Positions 45,301-58,076 of a DNA stretch of 64,000 bases are shown here, in pieces (positions within the stretch are counted from its first letter, which is position 1; each line of letters opens with the position of its first letter). This DNA comes from Micromussa lordhowensis (taxonomy: Eukaryota > Cnidaria > Anthozoa > Scleractinia > Lobophylliidae): contig OZ026604.1 in the NCBI GenBank assembly GCA_964020085.1, forward strand, positions 24,216,532 to 24,280,531, in the 5' to 3' direction. Below the pieces are notes generated by a model. The model searched no databases and had not been told where the DNA came from. It was given only the letters and a program-made list of their open reading frames with translations. The position numbers were made by a program, and so were the translations under genes.

Positions 45301-48300
45301 GCCAAGGGGACCCCCAGCGCGCGTTTTCTGAAATTCTGCAAAGTTGGGACCAGGGCAAACTACTGCAAAAAGAAGGCCAGAAAAAACACCCTGGCGCCAA
45401 TGCCATCATGTCCTAACTAAGATTTCCTTCAAGTGCCAACCTAGCAAAACATTTTGCTGCAAACCGCGCCTCTTAAAGTGCCCGTGAAGCCGAGCTATGT
45501 CAAATTTGCCAAGCGGACCCCCAGCGCGCGTTTTCTGAAATTCTGCAAAGTTGGGACCAGGGCAAACTACTGCAAAAAGAAGGCCAGAAAAAACACCCTC
45601 GCGCCAATGCCATCATGTCCTAACTACTATTTCCTTAAAGTGCCAACCTAGCAGAACATTTTGCTTCAAACCGCGCCTCTTAAAGTGCCCGTGAAGCCGA
45701 GCTATGTCAAATTTGCCAAGGGGACCCCCAGCGCGCGTTTTCTGAAATTCTGCAAAGTTGGGACCAGGGCAAACTACTGCAAAAAGAAGGCCAGAAAAAA
45801 AACCCTGGCGCCAATGCCATCATGTCCTAACTACTATTTTCTTCAAGTGCCAACCTAGCAGAACATTTTGCTGCAAACCGCGCCTCTTAAAGTGCCCGTG
45901 AAGCCGAGCTATGTCAAATTTGCCAAGGGGACCCCCAGCGCGCGTTTTCTGAAATTCTGCAAAGTTGGGACCAGGGCAAACTACTGCAAAAAGAAGGCCA
46001 GAAAAAACACTCTGGCGCCAATGCCATCATGTCCTAACTACGATTTCCTTAAAGTGCCAACCTAGCAGAACATTTTGCTGCAAACCGCGCCTCTTAAAGT
46101 GCCCGTGAAGCCGAGCTATGTCAAATTTGCCAAGGGGACCCCCAGCGCGCGTTTTCTGAAATTCTGCAAAGTTGGGACCAGGGCAAACTACTGCAAAAAG
46201 AAGGCCAGAAAAAAAACCCTGGCGCCAATGCCATCATGTCCTAACTACTATTTCCTTCAAGTGCCAACCTAGCAGAACATTTTGCTGCAAACCGCGCCTC
46301 TTAAAGTGCCCGTGAAGCCGAGCTATGTCAAATTTGCCAAGGGGACCCCCAGCGCGCGTTTTCTGAAATTCTGCAAAGTTGGGACCAGGGCAAACTACTG
46401 CAAAAAGAAGGCCAGAAAAAACACTCTGGCGCCAATGCCATCATGTCCTAACTACGAGTTCCTTGAAGTGCCAACCTAGCAGAACATTTTGCTGCAAACC
46501 GCGCCTCTTAAAGTGCCCGTGAAGCCGAGCTATGTCAAATTTGCCAAGGGGACCCCCAGGGCGCGTTTTCTGAAATTCTGCAAAGTTGGGACCAGGGCAA
46601 ACTACTGCAAAAAGAAGGCCAGAAAAAACACTCTGGCGCCAATGCCATCATGTCCTAACTACAATTTCCTTGAAGTGCCAACCTAGCAGAACATTTTGCT
46701 GCAAACCGCGCCTCTTAAAGTGCCCGTGAAGCCGAGCTATGTCAAATTTGCCAAGGGGACCCCCAGCGCGCGTTTTCTGAAATTCTGCAAAGTTGGGACC
46801 AGGGCAAACTACTGCAAAGAGAAGGCCAGAAAAAACACCCTGGCGCCAATGCCATCATGTCCTAACTACGATTTCCTTCAAGTGCCAACCTAGCAGAACA
46901 TTTTGCTGCAAACTGCGCCTCTTAAAGTGCCCGTGAAGCCGAGCTATGTCAAATTTGCCAAGGGGACCCCCAGCGCGCGTTTTCTGAAATTCTGCAAAGT
47001 TGGGACCAGGGCAAACTACTGCAAAAACAAGGCCAGAAAAAACACCCTGGCGCCAATGCCATCATGTCCTAACTAGGATTTCCTTAAAGTGCCAACCTAG
47101 CAAAACATTTTGCTGCAAACCGCGCCTCTTAAAGTGCCCGTGAAGCCGAGCTATGTCAAATTTGCCAAGCGGACCCCCAGCGCGCGTTTTCTGAAATTCT
47201 GCAAAGTTGGGACCAGGGCAAACTACTGCAAAAAGAAGGCCAGAAAAAAACACCCTGGCGCCAATGCCATCATGTCCTAACTACTATTTCCTTAAAGTGC
47301 CAACCTAGCAGAACATTTTGCTGCAAACCGCGCTTCTTAAAGTGCCCGTGAAGCCGAGCTATGTCAAATTTGCCAAGGGGACCCCCAGCGCGCGTTTTCT
47401 GAAATTCTGCAAAGTTGGGACCAGGGCAAACTACTGCAAAAAGAAGGCCAGAAAAACCACCCTGGCGCCAATGCTATCATCTCCTAACTACGATTTCCTT
47501 CAAGTGCCAACCTAGCAGAACATTTTGCTGCAAACCGCGCCTCTTAAAGTGCCCGTGAAGCCGAGCTATGTCAAATTTGCCAAGCGGACCCCCAGCGTGC
47601 GTTTTCTGAAATTCTGCAAAGTTGGGACCAGGGCAAACTACTGCAAAAAGAAGGCCAGAAAAAACACCCTGGCGCCAATGCCATCATGTCCTAACTAAAA
47701 TTTCCTTAAAGTGCCAACCTAGCAGAACATTTTGCTGCAAACCGCGCCTCTTAAAGTGCCCGTGAAGCCGAGCTATGTCAAACTTGCCAAGGGGTTCCCC
47801 AGCGCGCGTTTTCTGAAATTCTGCAAAGTTAGGACCAGGGCAAACTACTGCAAAAAGAAGGCCAGAAAAAACACCCTGGCGCCAATGCCATCATGTTTTA
47901 ACTAGAATTTCCTTGAAGTGCCAACCTAGCAAAACATTTTGCTGCAAACCGCGCCTCTTAAAGTGCCCGTGAAGCCGAGCTATGTCAAATTTGCCAAGGG
48001 GACCCCTAGCGCGCGTTTTCTGAAATTCTGCAAAGTTGGGACCAGGGCAAACTACTGGAAAGAGAAGGCCAGAAAAAACACCCTGGCGCCAATGCCATCA
48101 TGTCCTAACTAGAATTTCCTTAAAGTGCCAACCTAGCAAAACATTTTGCTGCAAACCGCGCCTCTTAAAGTGCCCGTGAGGCCGAGCTATGTCAAATTTG
48201 CCAAGCGGACCCCCAGCGCGCGTTTTCTTAAATTCTGCAAAGTTGGGACCAGGGCAAACTACTGCAAAAAGAAGGCCAGAAAAAACACCCTGGCGCCAAT

Positions 48301-48550
48301 GCCATCATGTCCTAACTACTATTTCCTTAAAGTGCCGACCTAGCAGAACATTTTGCTGCAAACCGCGCCTCTTAAAGTGCCTGTGAAGCCGAGCTATGTC
48401 AAATTTGCCAAGGGGACCCCCAGCGCGCGTTTTCTGAAATTCTGCAAAGTTGCGACCAGGGCAAACTACTGCAAAAAGAAGGCCAGAAAAAACACCCTGG
48501 CGCCAATGCCATCATGTTTTAACTAGAATTTCCTGGAAGTGCCAACCTAG
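42301..48550 (+). repeat. 13/14-mer higher-order repeat (about 2.69 and 2.90 kb)
   Basis: Copy A is 42301-44992 (13 monomers, 2692 bp) and copy B is 44993-47891 (14 monomers, 2899 bp). A partial copy C starts at 47892. Markers are CATGTTTTAACTAG (42301, 44993 and 47892), GAGAAGGCC with GTCCTCACTAC (42511 and 45203), the AAGCGGACCCCC monomer whose repeat-frame starts are 42762, 45454 and 48146, and the CTATCATCTCC monomer (repeat-frame starts 44419 and 47318). Copy B has one extra monomer in its YYF/YDF-type run, and copy C lacks one. Confidence 0.75.
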
Positions 48551-48754
48551 CAGAACATTTTGCTGCAAACCGCGCCTCTTAAAGTGCCCGTGAAGCCGAG
48601 CTATGTGAAATTTGCCAAGGGGACCCCCAGCGCGCGTTTTCTGAAATTCTGCAAAGTTGGGACCAGGGCAAACTACTGCAAAAAGAAGGCCAGAAAAAAC
48701 ACTCTGGCGCCAACGCCATCATGTCCTAACTACAATTTCCTTAAAGTGCCAATC

Positions 48755-50220
48755 TAGCAGAACATTTTGCTGCAAACTGCGCCTCTTAAAGTGCCCGTGA
48801 AGCCGAGCTATGTCAAATTTGCCAAGGGGACCCCCAGCGCGCGTTTTCTGAAATTCTGCAAAGTTGGGACCAGGGCAAACTACTGCAAAAAGAAGGCCAG
48901 AAAAAACACTCTGGCGCCAATGCCATCATGTCCTAACTAAGATTTCCTTAAAGCGCCAACCTCGCAGAACATTTTGCTGCAAACCGCGCCTCTTAAAGTG
49001 CCCGTGAAGCCGAGCTATGTCAAATTTGCCAAGGGGACCCCCAGCGCGCGTTTTCTGAAATTCTGCAAAGTTGGGACCAGGGCAAACTACTGCAAAAAAA
49101 AGGCCAGAAAAAACACCCTGGCGCCAATGCCATCATGTTTTAACTAGGATTTCCTTGAAGCGCCAACCTAGCAGAACATTTTGCTGCAAACCGCGCCTCT
49201 TAAAGTGCCCGTGAAGCCGAGCTATGTCAAATTTGCCAAAGGGGACCCCCAGCGCGCGTTTTCTGAAATTCTGCAAAGTTGGGACCAGGGCAAACTACTG
49301 CAAAAAGAAGGCCACAGAAAACACTCTGGCGCCAATGCCATCATGTTATAACTACGATTTCCTTGAAGTGCCAACCTAGCAGAACATTTTGCTGCAAACT
49401 GCGCCTCTTAAAGTGCCCGTGAAGCCGAGCTATGTCAAATTTGCCAAGGGGACCCCCAGCGCGCGTTTTCTGAAATTCTGCAAAGTTGGGACCAGGGCAA
49501 ACTACTGCAAAAAGAAGGCCAGAAAAAACACTCTGGCGCCAATGCCATCATGTCCTAACTAAGATTTCCTTAAAGCGCCAACCTCGCAGAACATTTTGCT
49601 GCAAACCGCGCCTCTTAAAGTGCCCGTGAAGCCGAGCTATGTCAAATTTGCCAAGGGGACCCCCAGCGCGCGTTTTCTGAAATTCTGCAAAGTTGGGACC
49701 AGGGCAAACTACTGCAAAAAAAAGGCCAGAAAAAACACCCTGGCGCCAATGCCATCATGTTTTAACTAGGATTTCCTTGAAGTGCCAACCTAGCAGAACA
49801 TTTTGCTGCAAACCGCGCCTCTTAAAGTGCCCGTGAAGCCGAGCTATGTCAAATTTGCCAAAGGGGACCCCCAGCGCGCGTTTTCTGAAATTCTGCAAAG
49901 TTGGGACCAGGGCAAACTACTGCAAAAAGAAGGCCAGAGAAAACACTCTGGCGCCAATGCCATCATGTCCTAACTACGATTTCCTTAAAGTGCCAACCTA
50001 GCAGAATATTTTGCTGCAAACTGCGCCTCTTAAAGTGCCCGTGAAGCCGAGCTATGTCAAATTTGCCAAGGGGACCCCCAGCGCGCGTTTTCTGAAATTC
50101 TGCAAAGTTGGGACCAGGGCAAACTACTGCAAAAAGAAGGCCAGAAAAAACACTCTGGCGCCAATGCCATCATGTCCTAACTAAGATTTCCTTAAAGCGC
50201 CAACCTCGCAGAACATTTTG
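48755..50220 (+). repeat. Trimeric higher-order repeat, two and a third copies of 622 bp
   Basis: Copies 48755-49376 and 49377-49998 plus a partial third. TGCAAACTGC occurs at 48771, 49393 and 50015. AAAGCGCCAACCTCGC occurs near 48950, 49572 and 50194. ATTTGCCAAAGGGG, with one extra A, occurs at 49231 and 49853. Confidence 0.75.
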
Positions 50221-53200
50221 GTGCAAACCGCGCCTCTTAAAGTGCCCGTGAAGCCGAGCTATGTCAAATTTGCCAAGGGAACCCCCATTGCGCGTTTTCT
50301 GAAATTCTGCAAAGTTGGGACCAGGGCAAACTACTGCAAAAAGAAGGCCAGAAAAAAACACCCCGGCGCCAATGCCATCATGTCCTAACTAAAATTTCCT
50401 TAAAGTGCTAACCTAGCAGAACATTTTGCTGCAAACCGCGCCTCTTAAAGTGCCCGTGAAGCCGAGCTATGTCAAATTTGCCAAGGGGACCCCCAGCGCG
50501 CGTTTTCTGAAATTCTGCAAAGTTGGGACCAGGGCAAACTACTGCAAAAAGAAGGCCACAAAAAAACACCCTGGCGCTAATACCATCATGTCCTAACTAG
50601 GATTTCCTTAAAGTGCCAACCTAGCAGAACATTTTGCTGCAAACTGCGCCTCTTAAAGTGCCCGTGAAGCCGAGCTATGTCAAATTTGCCAAGGGGACCC
50701 CCAGCGCGCGTTTTCTGAAATTCTGCAAAGTTGGGACCAGGGCAAACTACTGCAAAAAGAAGGCCAGAAAAAACACCCTGGCGCCAATGCCATCATGTCC
50801 TAACTAACATTTCCTTAAAGTGCCAGCCTAGCAAAACATTTTGCTGCAAACCGCGCCTCTTAAAGTGCCCGTGAAGCCGAGCTATGTCAAATTTGCCAAG
50901 GGGACCCCCAGCGCGCGTTTTCTGAAATTCTGCAAAGTTGGGACCAGGGCAAACTACTGCAAAAAAAAGGCCAGAAAAAACACCCTGGCGCCAATGCCAT
51001 CATGTCGTAACTAGGATTTCCTTGAAGTGCCAACCTAGCAGAACATTTTGCTGCAAACCGCGCCTCTTAAAGTGCCCGTGAAGCCGAGCTATGTCAAATT
51101 TGCCAAGGGGACCCCCAGCGCGCGTTTTCTGAAATTCTGCAAAGTTGGGACCAGGGCAAACTACCGCAAAAAGAAGGCCAGAGAAAACACTCTGGCGCCA
51201 ATGCCATCATGTCCTAACTAAAATTTCCTTAAAGCGCCAACCTAGCACAACATTTTGCTGCAAACCGCGCCTCTAAAAGTGCCCGTGAAGCCGAGCTATG
51301 TCAAATTTGCCAAGGGGACCCCCAGCGCGCGTTTTCTGAAATTCTGCAAAGTTGGGTCCAGGGCAAACTACTGCAAAAAGAAGGCCAGAAAAAAACACCC
51401 TAGCGCCAATGCCATCATGTCCTAACTAGTATTTCCTTAAAGCGCCAACCTAGCAGAACATTTTGCTGCAAACCGCGCCTCTTAAAGTGCCCGTGAAGCC
51501 GAGCTATGTCAAATTTGCCAAGGGGACCCCCAGCGCGCGTTTTCTGAAATTCTGCAAAGTTGGGACCAGGGCAAACTACTGTAAAAAGAAGGCCAGAAAA
51601 AACACCCTGGCGCCAATGCCATCATGTCCTAACTAAGATTTCCTTAAAGTGCCAACCTAGCAGAACATTTTGCTGCAAACGGCGCCTCTTAAAGTGCCCG
51701 TGAAGCCGAGCTATGTCAAATTTGCCAAGGGGACCCCCAGCACGCGTTTTCTGAAATTCTGCAAAGTTGGGACCAGGGCAAACTACTGCAAAAAAGAAGG
51801 CCAGAAAAAAACACCCTGGCGCCAATGCCATCATGTCCTAACTACAATTTCCTTAAAGTGCCAACCTAGCAGAACATTTTGCTGCAAACCGCGCCTCTTA
51901 AAGTGCCCGTGAAGTCGAGCTATGTCAAATTTGCCAAGGGGACCCCCAGCGCGCGTTTTCTGAAATTCTGCAAAGTTGGGACCAGGGCAAACTACTGCAA
52001 AAACAAGGCCAGAAAAAACACCCCGTCGCCAATGCTATCATGTCTTAACTAGAATTTCCGTAAAGTGCCAACCTAGCAGAACATTTTGCCGCAAACCGCG
52101 CCTCTTAAAGTGCCCGTGAAGCCGAGCTATGTCAAATTTGCCAAGGGGACCCCCAGCGCGCGTTTTCTGAAATTCTGCAAAGTTGGGCCCAGGGCAAACT
52201 ACTGCAAAAAGAAGGCCAGAAAAAACACCCTGGCGCCAATACCATCATGTCATAACTAGGATTTCCTTGAAGTGCCAACCTAGCAGAACATTTTGCTGCA
52301 AACCGCGCCTCTTAAAGTGCCCGTGAAGCCGAGCTATGTCAAATTTGCCAAGGGGACCCCCAGCGCGCGTTTTCTGAAATTCTGCAAAGTTGGGACCAGG
52401 GCAAACTACTGCAAAAAGAAGGCCAGAAAAAACACCCTGGGGCCAATGCCATCATGTCTTAACTAAAATTTCCTTAAAGTGCCAACCTAGCAGAACATTT
52501 TGCTGCAAACGGCGCCTCTTAAAGTGCCCGTGAAGCCGAGCTATGTCAAATTTGCCAAGGGGACCCCCAGCGCGCGTTTTCTGAAATTCTGCAAAGTTGG
52601 GACCAGGGCAAACTACTGCAAAAAGAAGGCCAGAAAAAACACCCCGGCGCCAACGCCATCATGTCCTAACTAAAATTTCCTTGAAGTGCCAACCTAGCAG
52701 AACATTTTGCTGCAAACCGCGCCTTTTAAAGTGCCCGTGAAGCCGAGCTATGTCAAATTTGCCAAGGGGACCCCCAGCGCGCATTTTCAAAAAATTCTGC
52801 AAAGTTGGGACCAGGGCAAACTACTGCAAAGAGAAGGCCAGAAAAAACACCCTGGCGCCAATGCCATCATGTCCTAACTACAATTTCCTTGAAGTGCCAA
52901 CCTAGCAGAACATTTTGCTGCAAACCGCGCCTCTTAAAGTGCCCGTGAAGCCGAGCTATGTCAAATTTGCCAAGGGGACCCCCAGCGCGCGTTTTCTGAA
53001 ATTCTGCAAAGTTGGGACCAGGGCAAACTACTGCAAAAAGAAGGCCAGAAAAAAAACACCCTGGCGCCAATGCCATCATGTCCTAACTTCGATTTCCTTA
53101 AAGTGCCAACCTAGCAGAACATTTTGCTGCAAACCGCGCTTCTTAAACTGCCCGCGAAGCCGAGCTATGTCAAATTTTCCAAGGGGACCCCCAGCGCGCG

Positions 53201-53885
53201 TTTTCTGAAATTCTGCAAAGTTGGGACCAGGGCAAACTACTGCAAAAAGAAGGCCAGAAAAAACACCCTGTCGCCAATGCCATCATCTCCTAACTACGAT
53301 TTCCTTGAAGTGCCAACCTAGCAGAAAATTTTGCTGCAAACCGCAACTCTTAAAGTGCCCGTGAAGCCGAGCTATGTCAACTTTGCCAAGGGGACCCCCA
53401 GCGCGCGTTTTCTGAAATTCTGCAAAGTTGGGACCAGGGCAAACTACTGCAAAAATAAGGCCAGAAAAAACACCCTGGCGCCAATGCCATCATGTCCTAA
53501 CTACGATTTCCTTAAAGTGCCATCCTAGCAGAACATTTTGCTGCAAACCGCGCCTCTTAAAGTGCCCGTGAAGCCGAGCTATGTCAAATTTGCCAAGGGG
53601 ACCCCCAGCGCGCGTTTTCTGAAATTCTGCAAAGTTGGGACCAGGGCAAACTACTGCAAAAAGAAGGCCAGAAAAAACACCCTAGCGCCAATGCCATCAT
53701 GTCCTAACTACGATTTCCTTAAAGTGCCAACCTAGCAGAACATTTTGCTGCAAACGGCGCCTCTTAAAGTGCCCGTGAAGCCGAGCTATGTCAAATTTGC
53801 CAAGGGGACCCCCAGCGCGCGTTTTCTGAAATTCTGCAAAGTTGGGACCAGGGCAAACTACTGCAAAAAGAAGGCCAGAAAAAAA

Positions 53886-54715
53886 CACGCTGGCGCCAAT
53901 GCCATCATGTTCTAACTAAGATTTCCTTCAAGTGCCAACCTAGCAAAACATTTTGCTGCAAACCGCGCTTCTTAAAGTGCCCGTGAAGCCGAGCTATGTC
54001 AAATTTGCCAAGGGGACCCCCAGCGCGCGTTTTCTGAAATTCTGCAAAGTTGGGACCAGGGCAAACTACTGCAAAAAGAAGGCCAGAAAAAACACCCTGG
54101 CGCCAATGCTATCATCTCCTAGCTAAAATTTCCTTGAAGTGCCAACCTAGCAGAACATTTTGCTGCAAACCGCGCCTCTTAAAGTGCCCGTGAAGCCGAG
54201 CTATGTCAAATTTGCCAAGGGGACCCCCAGCGCGCGTTTTCTGAAATTCTGCAAAGTTGGGACCAGGGCAAACTACTGCAAAAAGAAGGCCAGAAAAAAA
54301 CACGCTGGCGCCAATGCCATCATGTTCTAACTAAGATTTCCTTGAAGTGCCAACCTAGCAAAACATTTTGCTGCAAACCGCGCTTCTTAAAGTGCCCGTG
54401 AAGCCGAGCTATGTCAAATTTGCCAAGGGGACCCCCAGCGCGCGTTTTCTGAAATTCTGCAAAGTTGGGACCAGGGCAAACTACTGCAAAAAGAAGGCCA
54501 GAAAAAACACCCTGGCGCCAATGCTATCATCTCCTAGCTAAAATTTCCTTGAAGTGCCAACCTAGCAGAACATTTTGCTGCAAACCGCGCCTCTTAAAGT
54601 GCCCGTGAAGCCGAGCTATGTCAAATTTGCCAAGGAGACCCCCAGCGCGCGTTTTCTGAAATTCTTCAAAGTTGGGACCAGGGCAAACTACTGCAAAAAG
54701 AAGGCCAGAAAAAAC
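53886..54715 (+). repeat. Dimeric higher-order repeat, two copies of 415 bp
   Basis: CACGCTGGCGCC at 53886 and 54301, and GCTATCATCTCCTAGCTAAA near 54108 and 54523, are 415 bp apart. Confidence 0.7.
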
Positions 54716-55380
54716 ACCCTGGCGCCAATGCCATCATGTCCTAACTACAATTTCCTTAAAGTGCCATTCTAGCAGAACATTTTGCTGCAAACCGCGCCTC
54801 TTAAAGTGCCCGTGAAGCCGAGCTATGTCAAATTTGCCAAGGGGACCCCCAGCGCGCGTTTTCTGAAATTCTGCAAAGTTGGGACCAGGGCAAACTACTG
54901 CAAAAAGAAGGCCAGAATAAACACCCTGGCGCCAAAGCCATCATGTCCTAACTACGATTTCCTTAAAGTGCCAACCTAGCAGAACATTTTGCTGCAAACC
55001 GCGCCTCTTAAAGTGCCCGTGAAGCGGAGCTATGTCAAATTTGCCAAGGGGACCCCCAGCGCGCGTTTTCTGAAATTCTGCAAAGTTGGGACCAGGGCAA
55101 ACTACTGCAAAGAGAAGGCCAGAAAAAACACCCCGTCGCCAATGCCATCATGTCCTAACTAGGATTTCCTTGAAGTGCTAACCTAGCACAACATTTTGCT
55201 GCAAACCGCGCCTCTTAAAGTGCCCGTGAAGCCGAGCTATGTTAAATTTGCCAAGGGGACCCCCAGCGCGCGTTTTCTGAAATTCTGCAAAGTTGGGACC
55301 AGGGCAAACTACTGCAAAAAGAAGGCCAGAAAAAACACCCTGGCGCCAATGCCATCCTGTTTTAACTAGGATTTCCTTGA

Positions 55381-56620
55381 AGTGCCAACCTAGCAGAACA
55401 TTTTGCTGCAAACTGCGCCTCTTAAAGTGCCTGTGAAGCCGAGCTATGTCAAATTTGCCAAGGGGACACCCAGCGCGCGTTTTCTGAAATTCTGCAAAGT
55501 TGGGACCAGGGCAAACTACTGCAAAAAGAAGGCCAGGAAAAACACTCTGGCGCCAATGCCATCATGTCCTAACTAAAATTTCCTTAAAGCGCCAACCTCG
55601 CAGAACATTTTGCTTCAAACCGCGCCTCTTAAAGTGCCCGTGAGCGCGAGCTATGTCAAATTTGCCAAGGGGACCCCCAGCGCGCGTTTTCTGAAATTCT
55701 GCAAAGTTGGGACCAGGGCAAACTACTGCAAAAAGAAGGCCAGAAAAAACACCCCGGCGCCAATGCCATCATGTCCTAACTAAAATTTCCTTAAAGTGCT
55801 AACCTAGCAAAACATTTTGCTGCAAACCGCGCCTCTTAAAGTGCCCGTGAAGCCGAGCTATGTCAAATTTGCCAAGGGGACCCCCAGCGCGCGTTTTCTG
55901 AAATTCTGCAAAGTTGGGACCAGGGCAAACTACTGCAAAAAGAAGGCCAGAAAAAACACCCTGGCGCCAATGCCATCATGTTTTAACTACTATTTCCTTG
56001 AAGTGCCAACCTAGCAGAACATTTTGCTGCAAACCGCGCCTCTTAAAGTGCCCGTGAAGCCGAGCTATGTCAAATTTGCCAAGGGGACCCCAGCGCGCGT
56101 TTTCTGAAATTCTGCAAAGTTGGGACCAGGGCAAACTACTGCAAAAAGAAGGCCAGAAAAAACACTCTGGCGCCAATGCCATCATGTCCTAACTAAGATT
56201 TCCTTAAAGCGCCAACCTCGCAGAACTTTTTGCTGCAAACCGCGCCTCTTAAAGTGCCCGTGAAGCCGAGCTATGTCAAATTTGCCAAGGGGACCCCCAG
56301 CGCGCGTTTTCTGAAATTCTGCAAAGTTGGGACCAGGGCAAACTACTGCAAAAAGAAGGCCAGAAAAAACACCCCGGCGCCAATGCCATTATGTCCAAAC
56401 TAAAATTTCCTCAAAGTGCTAACCTAGCAGAACATTTTGCTGCAAACCGCGCCTCTTAAAGTGCCCGTGAAGCCGAGCTATGTCAAATTTGCCAAGGGGA
56501 CCCCCAGCGCGCGTTTTCTGAAATTCTGCAAAGTTGGGACCAGGGCAAACTACTGCAAAAAGAAGGCCAAAAAAAACACCCTGGCGCTAATGCCATCATG
56601 TCCTAAATAAAATTTCCTTA
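55381..56620 (+). repeat. Trimeric higher-order repeat, two copies of about 620 bp
   Basis: GCGCCAACCTCGC, CACCCCGGCGCC and GTGCTAACC recur 620 bp apart (for example 55590 and 56210). One copy holds a 206-bp monomer with a lost C in GGGGACCCC. The same markers occur near 50.2-50.4 kb, suggesting a common source. Confidence 0.6.
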
Positions 56621-56834
56621 AAGTGCCAACCTAGCAGAACATTTTGCTGCAAACTGCGCCTCTTAAAGTGCTCGTGAAGCCGAGCTATGTCAAATTTGCC
56701 AAGGGGACCCCCAGCGCGCGTTTTCTGAAATTCTGCAAAGTTGGGACCAGGGCAAACTACTGCAAAAAGAAGGCCAGAAAAAACACCCTGGCGCCAATGC
56801 CATCATGTCCTAACTACGATTTCCTTAAAGTGCC

Positions 56835-58076
56835 AACCTAGCAGAACATTTTGCTGCAAACGGCGCCTCTTAAAGTGCCCGTGAAGCCGAGCTATGTCAA
56901 ATTTGCCAAGGGGACCCCCAGCGCGCGTTTTCTGAAATTCTGCAAAGTTGGGACCAGGGCAAACTACTGCAAAAAGAAGGCCAGAAAAAACACCCTGGCG
57001 CCAATGCCATCATGTCCTAACTAGAATTTCCTTGAAGTGCCAACCTAGCAGAACATTTTGCTGCAAACCGCGCCTCTTAAAGTGCCCGTGAAGCCGAGCT
57101 ATGTCAAATTTGCCAAGGGGACCGCCAGCGAGCGTTTTCTGAAATTCTGCAAAGTTGGGACCAGGGCAAACTACTGCAAAAAAAAGGCCAGAAAAAACAC
57201 CCTGGCGCCAATGCCATCATGTCGTAACTAGGATTTCCTTAAAGTGCCAACCTAGCAGAACATTTTGCTGCAAACCGCGCCTCTTGAAGTGCCCGTGAAG
57301 CCGAGCTATGTCAAATTTGCCAAGGGGACCCCCAGCGCGCGTTTTCTGAAATTCTCCAAAGTTGGGACCAGGGCAAACTACCGCAAAAAGAAGGCCAGAG
57401 AAAACACTCTGGCGCCAATGCCATCATGTCCTAACTAGAATTTCCTTAAAGTGCCAACCTAGCAGAACATTTTGCTGCAAACGGCGCCTCTTAAAGTGCC
57501 CGTGAAGCCGAGCTATGTCAAATTTGCCAAGGGGACCCCCAGCGCGCGTTTTCTGAAATTCTGCAAAGTTGGGACCAGGGCAAACTACTGCAAAAAGAAG
57601 GCCAGAAAAAACACCCTGGCGCCAATGCCATCATGTCCTAACTAGAATTTCCTTGAAGTGCCAACCCAGCAGAACATTTTGCTGCAAACCGCGCCTCTTA
57701 AAGTGCCCGTGAAGCCGAGCTATGTCAAATTTGCCAAGGGGACCCCCAGCGAGCGTTTTCTGAAATTCTGCAAAGTTGGGACCAGGGCAAACTACTGCAA
57801 AAAAAAGGCCAGAAAAAACACCCTGGCGCCAATGCCATCATGTCGTAACTAGGATTTCCTTAAAGTGCCAACCTAGCAGAACATTTTGCTGCAAACTGCG
57901 CCTCTTGAAGTGCCCGTGAAGCCGAGCTATGTCAAATTTGCCAAGGGGACCCCCAGCGCACGTTTTCTGAAATTCTGCAAAGTTGGGACCAGGGCAAACT
58001 ACCGCAAAAAGAAGGCCAGAGAAAACACTCTGGCGCCAATGCCATCATGTCCTAACTAAGATTTCCTTAAAGCGCC
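56835..58076 (+). repeat. Trimeric higher-order repeat, two copies of 621 bp
   Basis: Markers 621 bp apart are CGGCGCC (56861 and 57482), AGCGAGCGTTTT (57127 and 57748), GCCTCTTGAAG, and CTACCGCAAAAAG with AGAGAAAACACTCTGG. Confidence 0.72.
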